From Pseudomonas sp. Bout1 (lineage in GTDB: Bacteria > Pseudomonadota > Gammaproteobacteria > Pseudomonadales > Pseudomonadaceae), in contig NZ_JAVIWK010000001.1 in assembly GCF_034314165.1 (NCBI RefSeq), positions 1,503,001-1,567,000 on the forward strand: a DNA stretch of 64,000 nt, given 5' to 3'. The notes beneath the pieces are model-generated. The model ran no database searches, was not told where the DNA came from, and saw nothing but the letters and a program-made list of their open reading frames with translations. How positions within the stretch are numbered: the stretch's first letter is position 1; each line of letters starts with the position of its first letter. Of the stretch, positions 8,273 through 16,630 are shown piece by piece. Position numbers and translations under genes: made by a program.

Positions 8273-10600
8273 ATGATTCGCACGCTGCCCGCTGTTTTTG
8301 CCTTGTTGTTTGCCGCGCCATTGCTGGCTGCGCCTGCCGGGCAACAAACGTTGTTCAACTTTGTACGGCCCGCCGATGTGGTCAAGGTGGCGACCCAGGA
8401 CGCCAGCCTGCCGCAATACAACGCCGAACAAACCCCTGAAGGCGAAGTGCTGCGCCGTATCACCTTCAACCCGGCCGCCGAACCGAGCCTGGTGCTCAGT
8501 CCGCAAACCGGTGCCTGGGACTGGTCACAGTCCGGCGCCATGAGCCTGCGCATTCAAAGTGCAATGGATTGGGCGCTGACCCTGTACGTCAAGGTGCAGA
8601 GCAAGGACGGCAGGGCTTTGGTCAGCCGTATTGACCTGCCCGCAGGCCCGGCGCAGACCCTGCTGATCCCGCTGCAAGCCAACTCGCCGTTGAGCCAGGG
8701 CATGAAGGCCGGGCCGCCGATGCCGATCACCGTCGATGGCCAGCGCGTATTGCTGGCCAGCAGCGAAGGGGAGATCGACCGCAGCCAGATCGTGTCGGTG
8801 ACCCTGTCGATGATCAAGCCCAATGTTGCCCAAAGCATCCTGCTGGAGCGCTTTGGCGTGCAGGACATCGCGCCGGTGCTCAAGGCCACCTACAGCGACC
8901 TGGTGGACGCCTATGGGCAGTCCACCCGCGCCAAATGGCCGGAGAAAGTCAGCAGTGACGAGCAGTTGAGGGCTTCCGCGGTCAAGGAACAGCAACAGCT
9001 CAAGGGCTGGCTGGCCGAGCGCGACAAGGCCTCCCTGGACAAATTCGGCGGCTGGAACAAGGGCCCGGTCTTTGACGCCAGCGGCTTCTTCCGCACCGAG
9101 AAGCGCGACGGGCGCTGGTTTTTGGTGACGCCGCAAGGCCATCCGTTCTATTCCTTGGGCGTCAACACCGTGGCTCCCGACAACAGCCAGACCTATGTAG
9201 CAGGCCGCGAATGGATGTTTGCCGCACTGCCCAAGGCCGGCGAGCCCTTCGACAAATACTACGGCAGCGGTGACAGCCGCAGTGGCAATGGTGCCGATCA
9301 GGGGCGCAGTTTCAATGTCGGCCGCTGGTACGACTTCTATGGCGCCAACCTGCAGCGCACCTATGGCCAGCCGTGTGTGCCGCCGGCTCCTTGCGTGCAG
9401 CAAGGTTTTGACCAGAAGCGCTGGGTCGGCCACACCCTCGATCGCCTGCAAGCCTGGGGTTTCAACACCGTTGGCAATTGGAGTGCGCCACAGTTGGCAA
9501 CCGCTGATCGCGTGCCTTACACCTTGCCACTGTCGATCGTCGGCGATTACGCGAGCATCAGTACCGGCACCGATTGGTGGGGCGGCATGCCCGACCCGTT
9601 CGACCCGCGCTTTGCCATGGCCACCGAACGTGCGGTGGCGATTGCCGCCCGGGACCATCGCGATGACCCGTGGTTGATCGGTTTCTTTGCCGACAACGAA
9701 CTGGCCTGGGCCGGCCCCGGTGATGATCCGAAGTCTCGCTACGCCCTGGCCTACGGCACCTTGCGCATGACCACCGACGTGCCGGCCAAGCGCGCATTTC
9801 TCAAGCAATTGCGCGACAAGTACCGCAACCAGGACGGCCTGTCGAAGGCCTGGGGTATCGAGTTGCCCGCCTGGGAACTGATGGAAGACCCAGGCTTCGT
9901 GCCGCCGATGCCTAACCCCGAGCACCCGGAAATCGAAGCAGACTTCAAATATTTTCAGAAGACCTTTGCCGATGCCTACTTCAAGACCATCTCGGATGCA
10001 TTGAAATGGCACGCGCCGAACCAACTGTTGCTGGGCGGCCGATACGCGGTCAGCACCCCGGAAGCGGTGGCGTCCTGTGCGCAATATTGCGACGTGCTGA
10101 GTTTCAACATGTACACCCTCAAGCCCCAGGACGGTTACGACTTCGCTGCATTGCGGGCGCTGGACAAGCCAGTGCTGATCACCGAATTCAACTTCGGTTC
10201 GGCGGACCGTGGCCCCTTCTGGGGCGGCGTGACGCAGTTGGCCAAGGAGGACGATCGCGGGGTTGCCTACGCCAACTTCCTCAAGCAGGCCATGGCCGAG
10301 CCATCGATTGTCGGCGTGCATTGGTTCCAGTACCTGGACCAGCCGGTCACCGGTCGGCTGCTGGACGGCGAAAACGGCCACTTCGGCCTGGTAGGCATCA
10401 CCGATGTGCCCTTCCAGGGGTTTGTTGACAGTGTGCGTAAAAGTAACCTGGCAGCCGTTGAACAACTGGGCAAGGAGGCCGAAAAGGCCAAGGCTGCAGC
10501 AGCAGTCCACACCGGCGAAGGCGGCAAACCCGGGCATGGCGGCAATGCTGAGGGGCCGGGTGCAGGGCATTCCGGCGGGCATTCCGGCAAAGGCCATTGA
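8273..10600 (+). CDS. Secreted GH50-like beta-agarase-type glycosidase
   Basis: A 775-residue exported protein with a signal peptide (FALLFAAPLLAAPA). Residues about 25-200 look like a carbohydrate-binding beta-sandwich. Residues about 260-730 form a clan GH-A barrel with the GH50 agarase signatures: an acid/base Glu in FFADNELAW (E476) and a nucleophile Glu in VLITEFNFG (E638). It should cleave a beta-linked polysaccharide; agar is the family substrate, but in a soil bacterium another galactan or an exopolysaccharide is possible. The last 40 residues are a Gly/His-rich tail (GHSGGHSGKGH) that is not part of the catalytic domain. Confidence 0.78.
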   Translation: MIRTLPAVFALLFAAPLLAAPAGQQTLFNFVRPADVVKVATQDASLPQYNAEQTPEGEVLRRITFNPAAEPSLVLSPQTGAWDWSQSGAMSLRIQSAMDWALTLYVKVQSKDGRALVSRIDLPAGPAQTLLIPLQANSPLSQGMKAGPPMPITVDGQRVLLASSEGEIDRSQIVSVTLSMIKPNVAQSILLERFGVQDIAPVLKATYSDLVDAYGQSTRAKWPEKVSSDEQLRASAVKEQQQLKGWLAERDKASLDKFGGWNKGPVFDASGFFRTEKRDGRWFLVTPQGHPFYSLGVNTVAPDNSQTYVAGREWMFAALPKAGEPFDKYYGSGDSRSGNGADQGRSFNVGRWYDFYGANLQRTYGQPCVPPAPCVQQGFDQKRWVGHTLDRLQAWGFNTVGNWSAPQLATADRVPYTLPLSIVGDYASISTGTDWWGGMPDPFDPRFAMATERAVAIAARDHRDDPWLIGFFADNELAWAGPGDDPKSRYALAYGTLRMTTDVPAKRAFLKQLRDKYRNQDGLSKAWGIELPAWELMEDPGFVPPMPNPEHPEIEADFKYFQKTFADAYFKTISDALKWHAPNQLLLGGRYAVSTPEAVASCAQYCDVLSFNMYTLKPQDGYDFAALRALDKPVLITEFNFGSADRGPFWGGVTQLAKEDDRGVAYANFLKQAMAEPSIVGVHWFQYLDQPVTGRLLDGENGHFGLVGITDVPFQGFVDSVRKSNLAAVEQLGKEAEKAKAAAAVHTGEGGKPGHGGNAEGPGAGHSGGHSGKGH

Positions 10601-10692
10601 TGGGCCCCGATCGACAAGTGCGGGTTCACAAATCACTCAATGGCTGGAACAATGTCGGCCACTTTTTGCGGTACGTTTCCGAGGGGGCTTAG

Positions 10693-11838
10693 GTGCAGAT
10701 TCAGGGTCATTACGAGCTTCAGTTCGAAGCGGTGCGTGAAGCGTTTGCCGCACTGTTCGACGACCCTCAGGAGCGTGGCGCGGCGCTGTGCATCCAGATC
10801 GGCGGCGAAACCGTCGTTGACCTGTGGGCCGGTACCGCCGACAAGGACGGTGCCGAGGCCTGGCACAGCGACACTATCGCCAACCTGTTTTCCTGCACCA
10901 AGACCTTTACCGCCGTCACGGCGCTGCAACTGGTGGCCGAAGGCAAGTTGCAGCTTGATGCGCCGGTCGCCAGATACTGGCCGGAGTTCGCCGCAGCCGG
11001 AAAGGAAGCCATCACCCTGCGCCACTTGCTCTGCCACCAGGCCGGGTTGCCGGCCCTGCGTGAGACGCTGCCCGCCGAAGCGCTGTACGACTGGCAAATG
11101 ATGGTCGACGCCCTCGCGGCCGAAGCGCCGTGGTGGAAGCTTGGGGAAGGCCATGGCTACGCGGCGATTACCTATGGTTGGCTGGTGGGCGAATTATTGC
11201 GTCGCGCCGACGGTAGCGGGCCGGGTGAGAGCATCGTGGCCCGGGTCGCACGGCCTTTGGGCCTGGACTTTCATGTGGGGCTGGCAGACGAAGAGTTTTA
11301 TCGAGTTGCCCATATAGCCCGAGGCAAGGGCAATGTAGGCGATGCGGCGGCACAACGTTTACTTCAAGTAACGATGCGCGAGCCGATGGCGATGACTACT
11401 CGTGCATTTACCAACCCACCGTCTATTCTGACCAGCACTAATAAACCCGAATGGCGGCGTATGCAGCAGCCAGCGGCAAATGGTCACGGTAATGCGCGAA
11501 GTCTGGCGGGTTTTTATAGTGGGCTGCTCGACGGTAGTTTGCTGGAAGCCGATATGCTCGAAGAGTTGACCCGCGAACACAGTATTGGCCCGGATAAAAC
11601 CTTATTGACACAAACCCGGTTTGGCCTGGGCTGCATGTTGGATCAACCGCAGGTGCCAAACGCCACGTTCGGCCTAGGCCCGCGGGCCTTTGGGCATCCA
11701 GGGGCCGGGGGTTCGGTGGGGTTTGCCGACCCGGAACATGATGTAGCCTTTGGTTTTGTGACCAATACATTGGGCCCTTATGTACTTATGGACCCGCGGG
11801 CACAAAAGTTGGTAAGAATATTGGCCGGTTGTCTGTAA
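10693..11838 (+). CDS. Serine hydrolase, class C beta-lactamase/EstB family
   Basis: A 381-residue enzyme without a signal peptide, so cytoplasmic. The SxxK nucleophile is SCTK (S67, K70), a Tyr lies in AAITYGWLVG as the second motif, and a GHPGAGGSVG loop near the end replaces the KTG box, as in EstB-type esterases. It probably hydrolyses a small ester rather than a beta-lactam. The start is a GTG behind a GAGGGGG ribosome site. Upstream in the same direction is the agarase-like gene; any link is unknown. Confidence 0.85.
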   Translation: MQIQGHYELQFEAVREAFAALFDDPQERGAALCIQIGGETVVDLWAGTADKDGAEAWHSDTIANLFSCTKTFTAVTALQLVAEGKLQLDAPVARYWPEFAAAGKEAITLRHLLCHQAGLPALRETLPAEALYDWQMMVDALAAEAPWWKLGEGHGYAAITYGWLVGELLRRADGSGPGESIVARVARPLGLDFHVGLADEEFYRVAHIARGKGNVGDAAAQRLLQVTMREPMAMTTRAFTNPPSILTSTNKPEWRRMQQPAANGHGNARSLAGFYSGLLDGSLLEADMLEELTREHSIGPDKTLLTQTRFGLGCMLDQPQVPNATFGLGPRAFGHPGAGGSVGFADPEHDVAFGFVTNTLGPYVLMDPRAQKLVRILAGCL

Positions 11839-11980
11839 ATAGCTTGCTGTCTGGCGTTTTTTTGTTACAAAGGCACATACAAAAAGACGCTAGGCAAAAT
11901 GTTGTAACTTTAATGTTCCAGAAGCGTCTGTTTAACGGGTCATTCAGGCCCCTGATTTTTTCTCATTTTGTGGATATCTC

Positions 11981-13162
11981 ATGTTATCGAACAAGTCCTT
12001 GGCACTGGCGCTATGCCTCACTATCACTGGCTGTGCACAAACCCCACAAAATGATGCCGAAGGCGGGCATTGGTGGTCATTTGGCTCCGACAAGGCTGCT
12101 ACCAAGGACGCAGTGAGCCAAGCCGACGCCAAGCCGGATGCCAAGCCGGCCGTTGCTGCCAAGGCGGCTGCGCCGGTTGCACCAGCCGCTGCGGCGCCTG
12201 CACAAGCCGCTGCACCGATTGCCAAGGCGGATACCGGTTCCAGCTGGTGGCCGTTCTCGTCGAAAGCCGACGACGCCAAGGCAGACCTGAAAGCCGACCT
12301 CAAGGCCGCAACGCCTGCCCCTGGCGCCCCAGCTGCCGCGCCGGCTGCCGCGCCGGCTGCCGCACCGGCCGTTGCCAAGACTGATACCGATACCAAGTGG
12401 TGGTGGCCGTTCGAAAGCAAGCCAAAGCCATTGGCCAAGGTCGACGTCGCCAACATCCCTATGCCTGATCCAAAAATCACCCAGGCCTGGCTTGACGACT
12501 ACGAGCCGCGCCTGCGCATCGCGATCAAGGACAGCAACCTGCAACTGGAGCGTCGCGACAACGTACTGGTCGTGATTGCCCCGGTTGACGGCTCCTACAA
12601 CCCGAAACGCCCGGCGATGTTGCTGCCGGTGACTCTGGGCCCCTTCACCCGCGTTGCCAAGGCGGTTGAAGGCGATCCGAAAACCGCCGTACTGGTCCTG
12701 GGCCATGTCGACACCACCGGTGCCGAGCCAGTGAGCCAGGCGCTGACCAAGGAACGTGCGCAGTCCATCGCCTCGATTTTCAGCCTCAGTGGCCTGAAGC
12801 AGGACCGCCTGATGCTGCGTGGCATGGGTGACCTGATGCCACGTGCCGCCAACGACAGCACCCAGGGCCGTGCCCTGAACCGTCGCATGGAAATCATGTT
12901 CACCCAGCGCACCACCATGCTGGCACTGTTGAGCAAGTACAACTCGGCCAACCCGCCGAAGGCTGAAATGGTTGCTGTACAGGACGTACCTGCTCCAGCC
13001 GCCGCGCCAGTCAAGAAAGCTGCCCCGGCGAAAAAGCCGGTCGCCAAGAAAGCTGCTGCCAAGCCGGCTGCCAAAAAGGCCCCAGCCAAGCCTGCCGCGA
13101 AAAAACCGGCTCCGGCCAAGGCCGCTGCTCCAGCCGCTACCAACGACCAGGCAAAAAACTGA
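11981..13162 (+). CDS. OmpA-like lipoprotein with H1-like Lys/Ala/Pro tail
   Basis: A 393-residue envelope protein. Its lipobox TITGCAQ (C18) predicts lipidation. Residues about 40-140 are an Ala/Pro/Lys linker with repeated AAPA blocks and two WWPF motifs. Residues about 190-310 form a divergent OmpA peptidoglycan domain (GHVDTTGAEPVSQALTKERAQSI, GRALNRRMEIMF). The last 55 residues are Lys-Ala-Pro repeats (KKAAAKPAAKKAPAK), closely like histone H1 and the Pseudomonas AlgP tail. In the periplasm such a tail would bind anionic polymers. It precedes pdxH by 27 bases in the same direction. Confidence 0.85.
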   Translation: MLSNKSLALALCLTITGCAQTPQNDAEGGHWWSFGSDKAATKDAVSQADAKPDAKPAVAAKAAAPVAPAAAAPAQAAAPIAKADTGSSWWPFSSKADDAKADLKADLKAATPAPGAPAAAPAAAPAAAPAVAKTDTDTKWWWPFESKPKPLAKVDVANIPMPDPKITQAWLDDYEPRLRIAIKDSNLQLERRDNVLVVIAPVDGSYNPKRPAMLLPVTLGPFTRVAKAVEGDPKTAVLVLGHVDTTGAEPVSQALTKERAQSIASIFSLSGLKQDRLMLRGMGDLMPRAANDSTQGRALNRRMEIMFTQRTTMLALLSKYNSANPPKAEMVAVQDVPAPAAAPVKKAAPAKKPVAKKAAAKPAAKKAPAKPAAKKPAPAKAAAPAATNDQAKN

Positions 13163-13189
13163 TTCTTTGAGCCAGAAGGATAAAGCCGC

Positions 13190-13837
13190 ATGACCCAGGC
13201 ACTGGCCGATATGCGCCGTGACTACACACGGGACGGTTTGAGCGAGGCCCAGGCCCCGGGTGAACCGTTTGCCTTGTTCCACCAGTGGTTTGCGGATGCG
13301 GTGAAAACCGAGCAGCCACCGGTAGAGGCCAACGCCATGACCCTGGCAACGGTCGACCAGGACGGTCGCCCACATTGCCGGATCCTGCTGCTCAAGGGCC
13401 TGGACACACAGGGCTTTACCTTCTTCACCAATTATCAGAGCGCCAAGGGCGAACAGCTCGCGGCGCTTCCGTTTGCCGCCATGACTTTCTTCTGGCCGAC
13501 CCTGGAGCGCCAGGTGCGCATCGAAGGTCGGGTGGTCAAGGTTACTCCGCAGGAGTCGGATGCCTACTTCCAGGTGCGCCCCCTGGGCAGCCGCCTGGGT
13601 GCCTGGGCCTCACCGCAAAGCCGGGTGATCCGGGACCGCGAAGAGTTGCAAGACCTGCTCAAGGCTACCGAACAGCGCTTCAGCGATACCCAGCCTGACT
13701 GCCCCGAACACTGGGGCGGTTATCGCCTGCTGCCGGAGCGCATCGAGTTCTGGCAAGGCCGCGCGAGTCGTTTGCACGACCGCCTGAACTACCGCTTGCA
13801 GGGTGCCGACTGGGCCCGCGAGCGGCTGGCGCCTTGA
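13190..13837 (+). CDS. pdxH: Pyridoxamine 5'-phosphate oxidase
   Basis: A 215-residue FMN enzyme that oxidises pyridoxine or pyridoxamine 5'-phosphate to pyridoxal 5'-phosphate, the last step of vitamin B6 synthesis and salvage. Family signatures are [27 protein letters not shown] (FMN contact region), [30 protein letters not shown] and the C-terminal RLHDRLNYR with substrate-binding His and Arg. The length is that of E. coli PdxH. The start is behind an AGAAGGA ribosome site. Confidence 0.96.
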   Translation: MTQALADMRRDYTRDGLSEAQAPGEPFALFHQWFADAVKTEQPPVEANAMTLATVDQDGRPHCRILLLKGLDTQGFTFFTNYQSAKGEQLAALPFAAMTFFWPTLERQVRIEGRVVKVTPQESDAYFQVRPLGSRLGAWASPQSRVIRDREELQDLLKATEQRFSDTQPDCPEHWGGYRLLPERIEFWQGRASRLHDRLNYRLQGADWARERLAP

Positions 13838-14116
13838 GCCCACCTTTCGTCACCTCGCCTGAATGTTGCGCTGCCCGCGGAAGTCTCTAGTCAGAGGCTT
13901 CGGTGTGCAGCGCCGCGCCGCGTCATACAGCCATTGGCTACACTGATGAAACAGCCCATGAAGCTTGCGGCGGCGGTGGATTGCTACCGTTCGTCGAGTT
14001 TTTCGGTACAGGTTCTCTGTACTAAGGCTGAATGAAAACAATTTTCTGCCCGGCATGCCGTGACAGGCGGCAAGCCGCAGCGGTTTAATGGATACCTGTC
14101 CTTTGGAGTTGATGCT

Positions 14117-14581
14117 ATGCGTAAGTCCGTTTTACTGGTTGCCTGCTTTACCACCCTGTCGCTGCTGCTGGGTGGCTGCGCCTCGAGTCTGACCGGCGAC
14201 TCGTACTCCCGTGACGAAGCACGTCGTGTACAGACTGTTCGCATGGGCACCATCGAATCCCTGCGTCCGGTGAAAATCGAAGGCACCAAGACCCCAATCG
14301 GCGGCGTTGCTGGCGCAGTGGTTGGCGGCGTTGGCGGCAGCGCTATCGGCGGTGGCCGTGGCAGCATCGTTACAGGCGTTATCGGTGCCGTTGCCGGTGG
14401 CTTGCTCGGTTCGGCCGCTGAAGAGGGCCTGACCCGCACTCAAGGCGTCGAAGTCACTGTTCGTGAAGACGACGGCAGCATGCGTGCCTACGTCCAGGCC
14501 GTTGACCCGAACGAAGTCTTCCGCATCGGCGACCGCGTTCGCATCATGACCGTGAACGGGACCAGCCGCGTTACTCGTTAA
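14117..14581 (+). CDS. SlyB-like glycine-zipper outer membrane lipoprotein
   Basis: A 154-residue lipoprotein of the SlyB/Pcp family. I chose the ATG giving MRKSVLLVACF because it begins a proper signal peptide with lipobox LLLGGCAS; the longer frame upstream adds 19 unlikely residues. A glycine-zipper 2TM domain (PIGGVAGAVVGGVGGSAIGG, then GVIGAVAGGLLG) is followed by a C-terminal beta domain ending VNGTSRVTR. SlyB-type proteins stabilise the outer membrane under Mg2+ or envelope stress. It has its own terminator. Confidence 0.9.
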   Translation: MRKSVLLVACFTTLSLLLGGCASSLTGDSYSRDEARRVQTVRMGTIESLRPVKIEGTKTPIGGVAGAVVGGVGGSAIGGGRGSIVTGVIGAVAGGLLGSAAEEGLTRTQGVEVTVREDDGSMRAYVQAVDPNEVFRIGDRVRIMTVNGTSRVTR

Positions 14582-14601
14582 GAGTAAGGTCGCAGGAACA
14601 G

Positions 14602-14636
14602 AAAAACCCCAACCGGGTGACCGGTTGGGGTTTTTT
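14602..14636 (+). terminator. Rho-independent terminator after the slyB-like gene
   Basis: A 15-base stem (14602-14616 with 14621-14635) with a GTGA loop, flanked by an A run on one side and six T on the other, so it can work in both directions and separates this gene from the minus-strand bacteriocin locus. Confidence 0.92.
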
Positions 14637-14658
14637 GTTGGGCGTATGTTTTGCGGGA

Positions 14659-14988
14659 TCAGGTGAACATCTGGATATCGTCAAGGGTGTCTTGCACGGC
14701 ACCACTCAGAAACGGTGATTTTGTTTTTGCTTGTTGCAGTGCTGGCGAAATTTTCGCCATGTCCAGCTGACCGAAGCGCCTCGCGATGTGGCCTATCGCA
14801 ATGATGGCAGCTGACGCGATGTCCTCGTCGTCATTACTCACCTACCGGAGGCAGGTTTCTTGCGCCCACGTAGCGTCTGTCTCGTTAAGGCCGATGGATA
14901 TGAGTGCTTCTGTGACCTTGCTTAGGTCTTTGGTGGTGAGGAAGCTGATAGCTTCATCGTGACTCAAAGACGGCTCGTGATAAATCAA
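14659..14988 (-). pseudogene. HEAT-repeat-like immunity-type gene split by an amber codon
   Basis: On the minus strand a TTG-initiated frame (14988, with AAGG upstream) encodes IYHEPSLSHDEAISFL...WAQETCLR, meets a TAG at 14842-14844, and continues in the same frame as VSNDDEDIASAAIIAIGHIARRF...IQMFT. Removing the stop gives one smooth protein of about 109 residues whose second half looks like a helical HEAT-type repeat. Either a recent nonsense mutation killed the gene, or the GTG straight after the TAG restarts a 60-residue fragment. It lies 21 bases after the pyocin immunity-like gene and is probably a second, orphan immunity gene; that role is inference from position. Confidence 0.6.
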
Positions 14989-15009
14989 GGCATACCTTTG
15001 ATTATACCG

Positions 15010-15255
15010 TTATGCGCGTATTCCGATGAAGTATTCCAAGTCATCGGGGAGGTTGATGTTAAGCAACACCGCCAATTGCGTTATCTGATTTTTTGTCAGC
15101 TCCAGCTCACCTGGAGCCAGGTTTTCCAGAGGCTTTGACTCTGTGAGTTGGGCAGCAGCTTGATTGAGTTCGGCTCCTTCTATATCGAATTCGAATTGCA
15201 ACGAATCATCTTGTTTTTCGTCAGGGTAGAAGCCGGTTATTGATAAATGGGTCAT
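15010..15255 (-). CDS. Cloacin/E3-type immunity-like protein
   Basis: An 81-residue acidic protein directly after the E3-like RNase domain (14-base gap to its ATG), the standard place for a bacteriocin immunity gene. Its pattern resembles the ImmE3/cloacin immunity family: an early beta strand with aromatics (LSITGFYPDEK), an acidic middle (FEFDIEGAE) and a late LNINLPDDLEYFIGIRA that parallels the ISDNEYFVSFDY end of ImmE3. It should bind and block the 16S rRNA-cutting domain. Similarity is modest, so the family call leans on context. Confidence 0.65.
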   Translation of the reverse strand: MTHLSITGFYPDEKQDDSLQFEFDIEGAELNQAAAQLTESKPLENLAPGELELTKNQITQLAVLLNINLPDDLEYFIGIRA

Positions 15256-15269
15256 GAGTCGTATTCTCG

Positions 15270-16474
15270 CTATTGTCGAGTAGTCGTTCTGCCTGGCTTT
15301 GCTGGGCCAGTCTGCTCGCCCGTTATATGGTTGAACTCTCCTAGGTGAATCGCAAATCTGTCAAATTTTTCCACGGCGTTGCTTTTATAGTCCCATTCGT
15401 AGATTTTCCCTTTCCTATCGACCCACCTTGCTCTCTTTTTTCCTCCACCTTGAACGGATGATTTAGGTTTAACCCTTACTGCGTCGGGAAGGCTGGAAGT
15501 GTTTTAGGGGCCTCATAGTAGTCATGGTCCCCTGGTCTGACGCTGACCACCACGTAGAGCGGCCGAACCCCCGAATCCGCCGGAAATACCAGAATGAAAT
15601 CCCTGTATTGCGGCGGGTAAATCGGGTCAACGATGATGTTGGCGGCCTTCTCGGTCGGTGGGTACACCCAGATTTGCGGTGCCTGCGGCGCAGCTTCCAG
15701 CGCAGGAATACCGAGGGTGCCAGCGGGATCGATGGCAGGCGTCCAGATCAGCTCGACGCCGTCGCCCAAGTCAGCTACCTGCCGTGTGCCGCGCAGACCA
15801 AACTGCACGACATCAACCATCTCCCAGTCGCGATTTTTCCCTGTGTAAAAGGCGTATCCCTTTAGAGTGCCGTCACCAAGTTGCTCGACCTGCAGGCGAA
15901 CTCGTGTTCGCGCGCGTGGCATTGAGCGCAGTTGGCGGTCGCTGTAAAGCGCGCTGTCGCCCAAATTGGAGGGCCAGATAAGTGCTGCAATCCCAAGCAT
16001 CAGGCCTGCGGCGACTGTTCCAGCACCAGCTGCGACGCTTGATGCCCCGCCGACCGCTGAACCGCCCAGTGCCAATGTTCCGAGCCCGGCCGGGAGGGCG
16101 CTGCCGCTGATCTTCTTGAGTGGCAGTAGCCCCTCACTGTCGGTTTCACGGCCACCAAGCAGCACGTGCTCACCATAGTCCCCTATGCGATCAAGCGGTA
16201 TGTAACCGGACGGATTGTTGTAGTCGATGAGGGCGTCCGGCAGATTGCAGGACTTTGCGAATACGCAGCCGACCATGGGCAATGGCGTTGGCGGCGGCTC
16301 CACTTTACGCCTGGCCTCGTAGGCTTCCTGGCGGGCAAGCATGGCTTCATATGCTCGCTGCCTGGCTTCACGTTCAGCCAGCTCGCGCCCGTTCATGTCC
16401 TCGAGCCGTCGGTAACCGCCCGTGCCGGTCCCGTAGCATCGCCAGACTTGGGGTATATCCTTGTTGTTTGCCAT
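15270..16474 (-). pseudogene. S-type pyocin with E3-like RNase domain, frameshifted
   Basis: The first 332 residues (16474 to 15476) hold an Ala/Glu/Arg-rich helix (residues 30-58), a GCVFAKSCNLPDALIDY motif, a Gly/Ala-rich hydrophobic stretch (about 125-165) and a pyocin S/colicin translocation domain (YAFYTGKNRDWEMVDVVQFGLRG..., ending VSVRPGDHDYYEAPKT). The frame then stops after LPAFPTQ. In the -1 frame from 15485 the protein continues DAVRVKPKSS, QGGGKKRARW, KIYEWD, HLGEF, TGEQ, down to a TAG at 15270, which is the colicin E3 16S rRNase domain. One base is missing in the CCC run at 15486-15488. No receptor-binding domain or signal peptide is visible. Confidence 0.85.
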
Positions 16475-16600
16475 CGTGCCCTCCTGGCGTGTTGTCTAAC
16501 GACGTCCGGCGTTGGAGCCGGGAGCACGACGTTATGGCAAGCAGCGGAGGGTGGCTGTAGGACGGTTCTGTGAGATGGCGCCGAATGGGCCGAGAGTAAG

Positions 16601-16624
16601 CTGGAGCCGGCACGCCGGCTCCAG
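16601..16624 (-). terminator. GC hairpin between nhaA and the pyocin gene
   Basis: A perfect 11-base stem (16601-16611 with 16614-16624, sequence CTGGAGCCGGC) seven bases beyond the nhaA stop. There is no T run, so it is at best a weak terminator. Between it and the pyocin start (16475-16600) I looked for the ATTGnn-type P-boxes of PrtN-controlled pyocins and saw none. Confidence 0.4.
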
Positions 16625-16630
16625 AAGCGA

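Noticed and set aside
8525..10636. 703-codon open frame on the minus strand
   Set aside because: Antisense to the GH50-like gene, with no recognisable motif and a composition typical of shadows.
13850..14056. 68-codon minus-strand frame before the slyB-like gene
   Set aside because: Arg-rich, no ribosome site, lies in what must be the slyB promoter region.
16475..16600. PrtN P-boxes expected before a pyocin gene
   Set aside because: I looked for repeated ATTG-type boxes and found none convincing; none is annotated.
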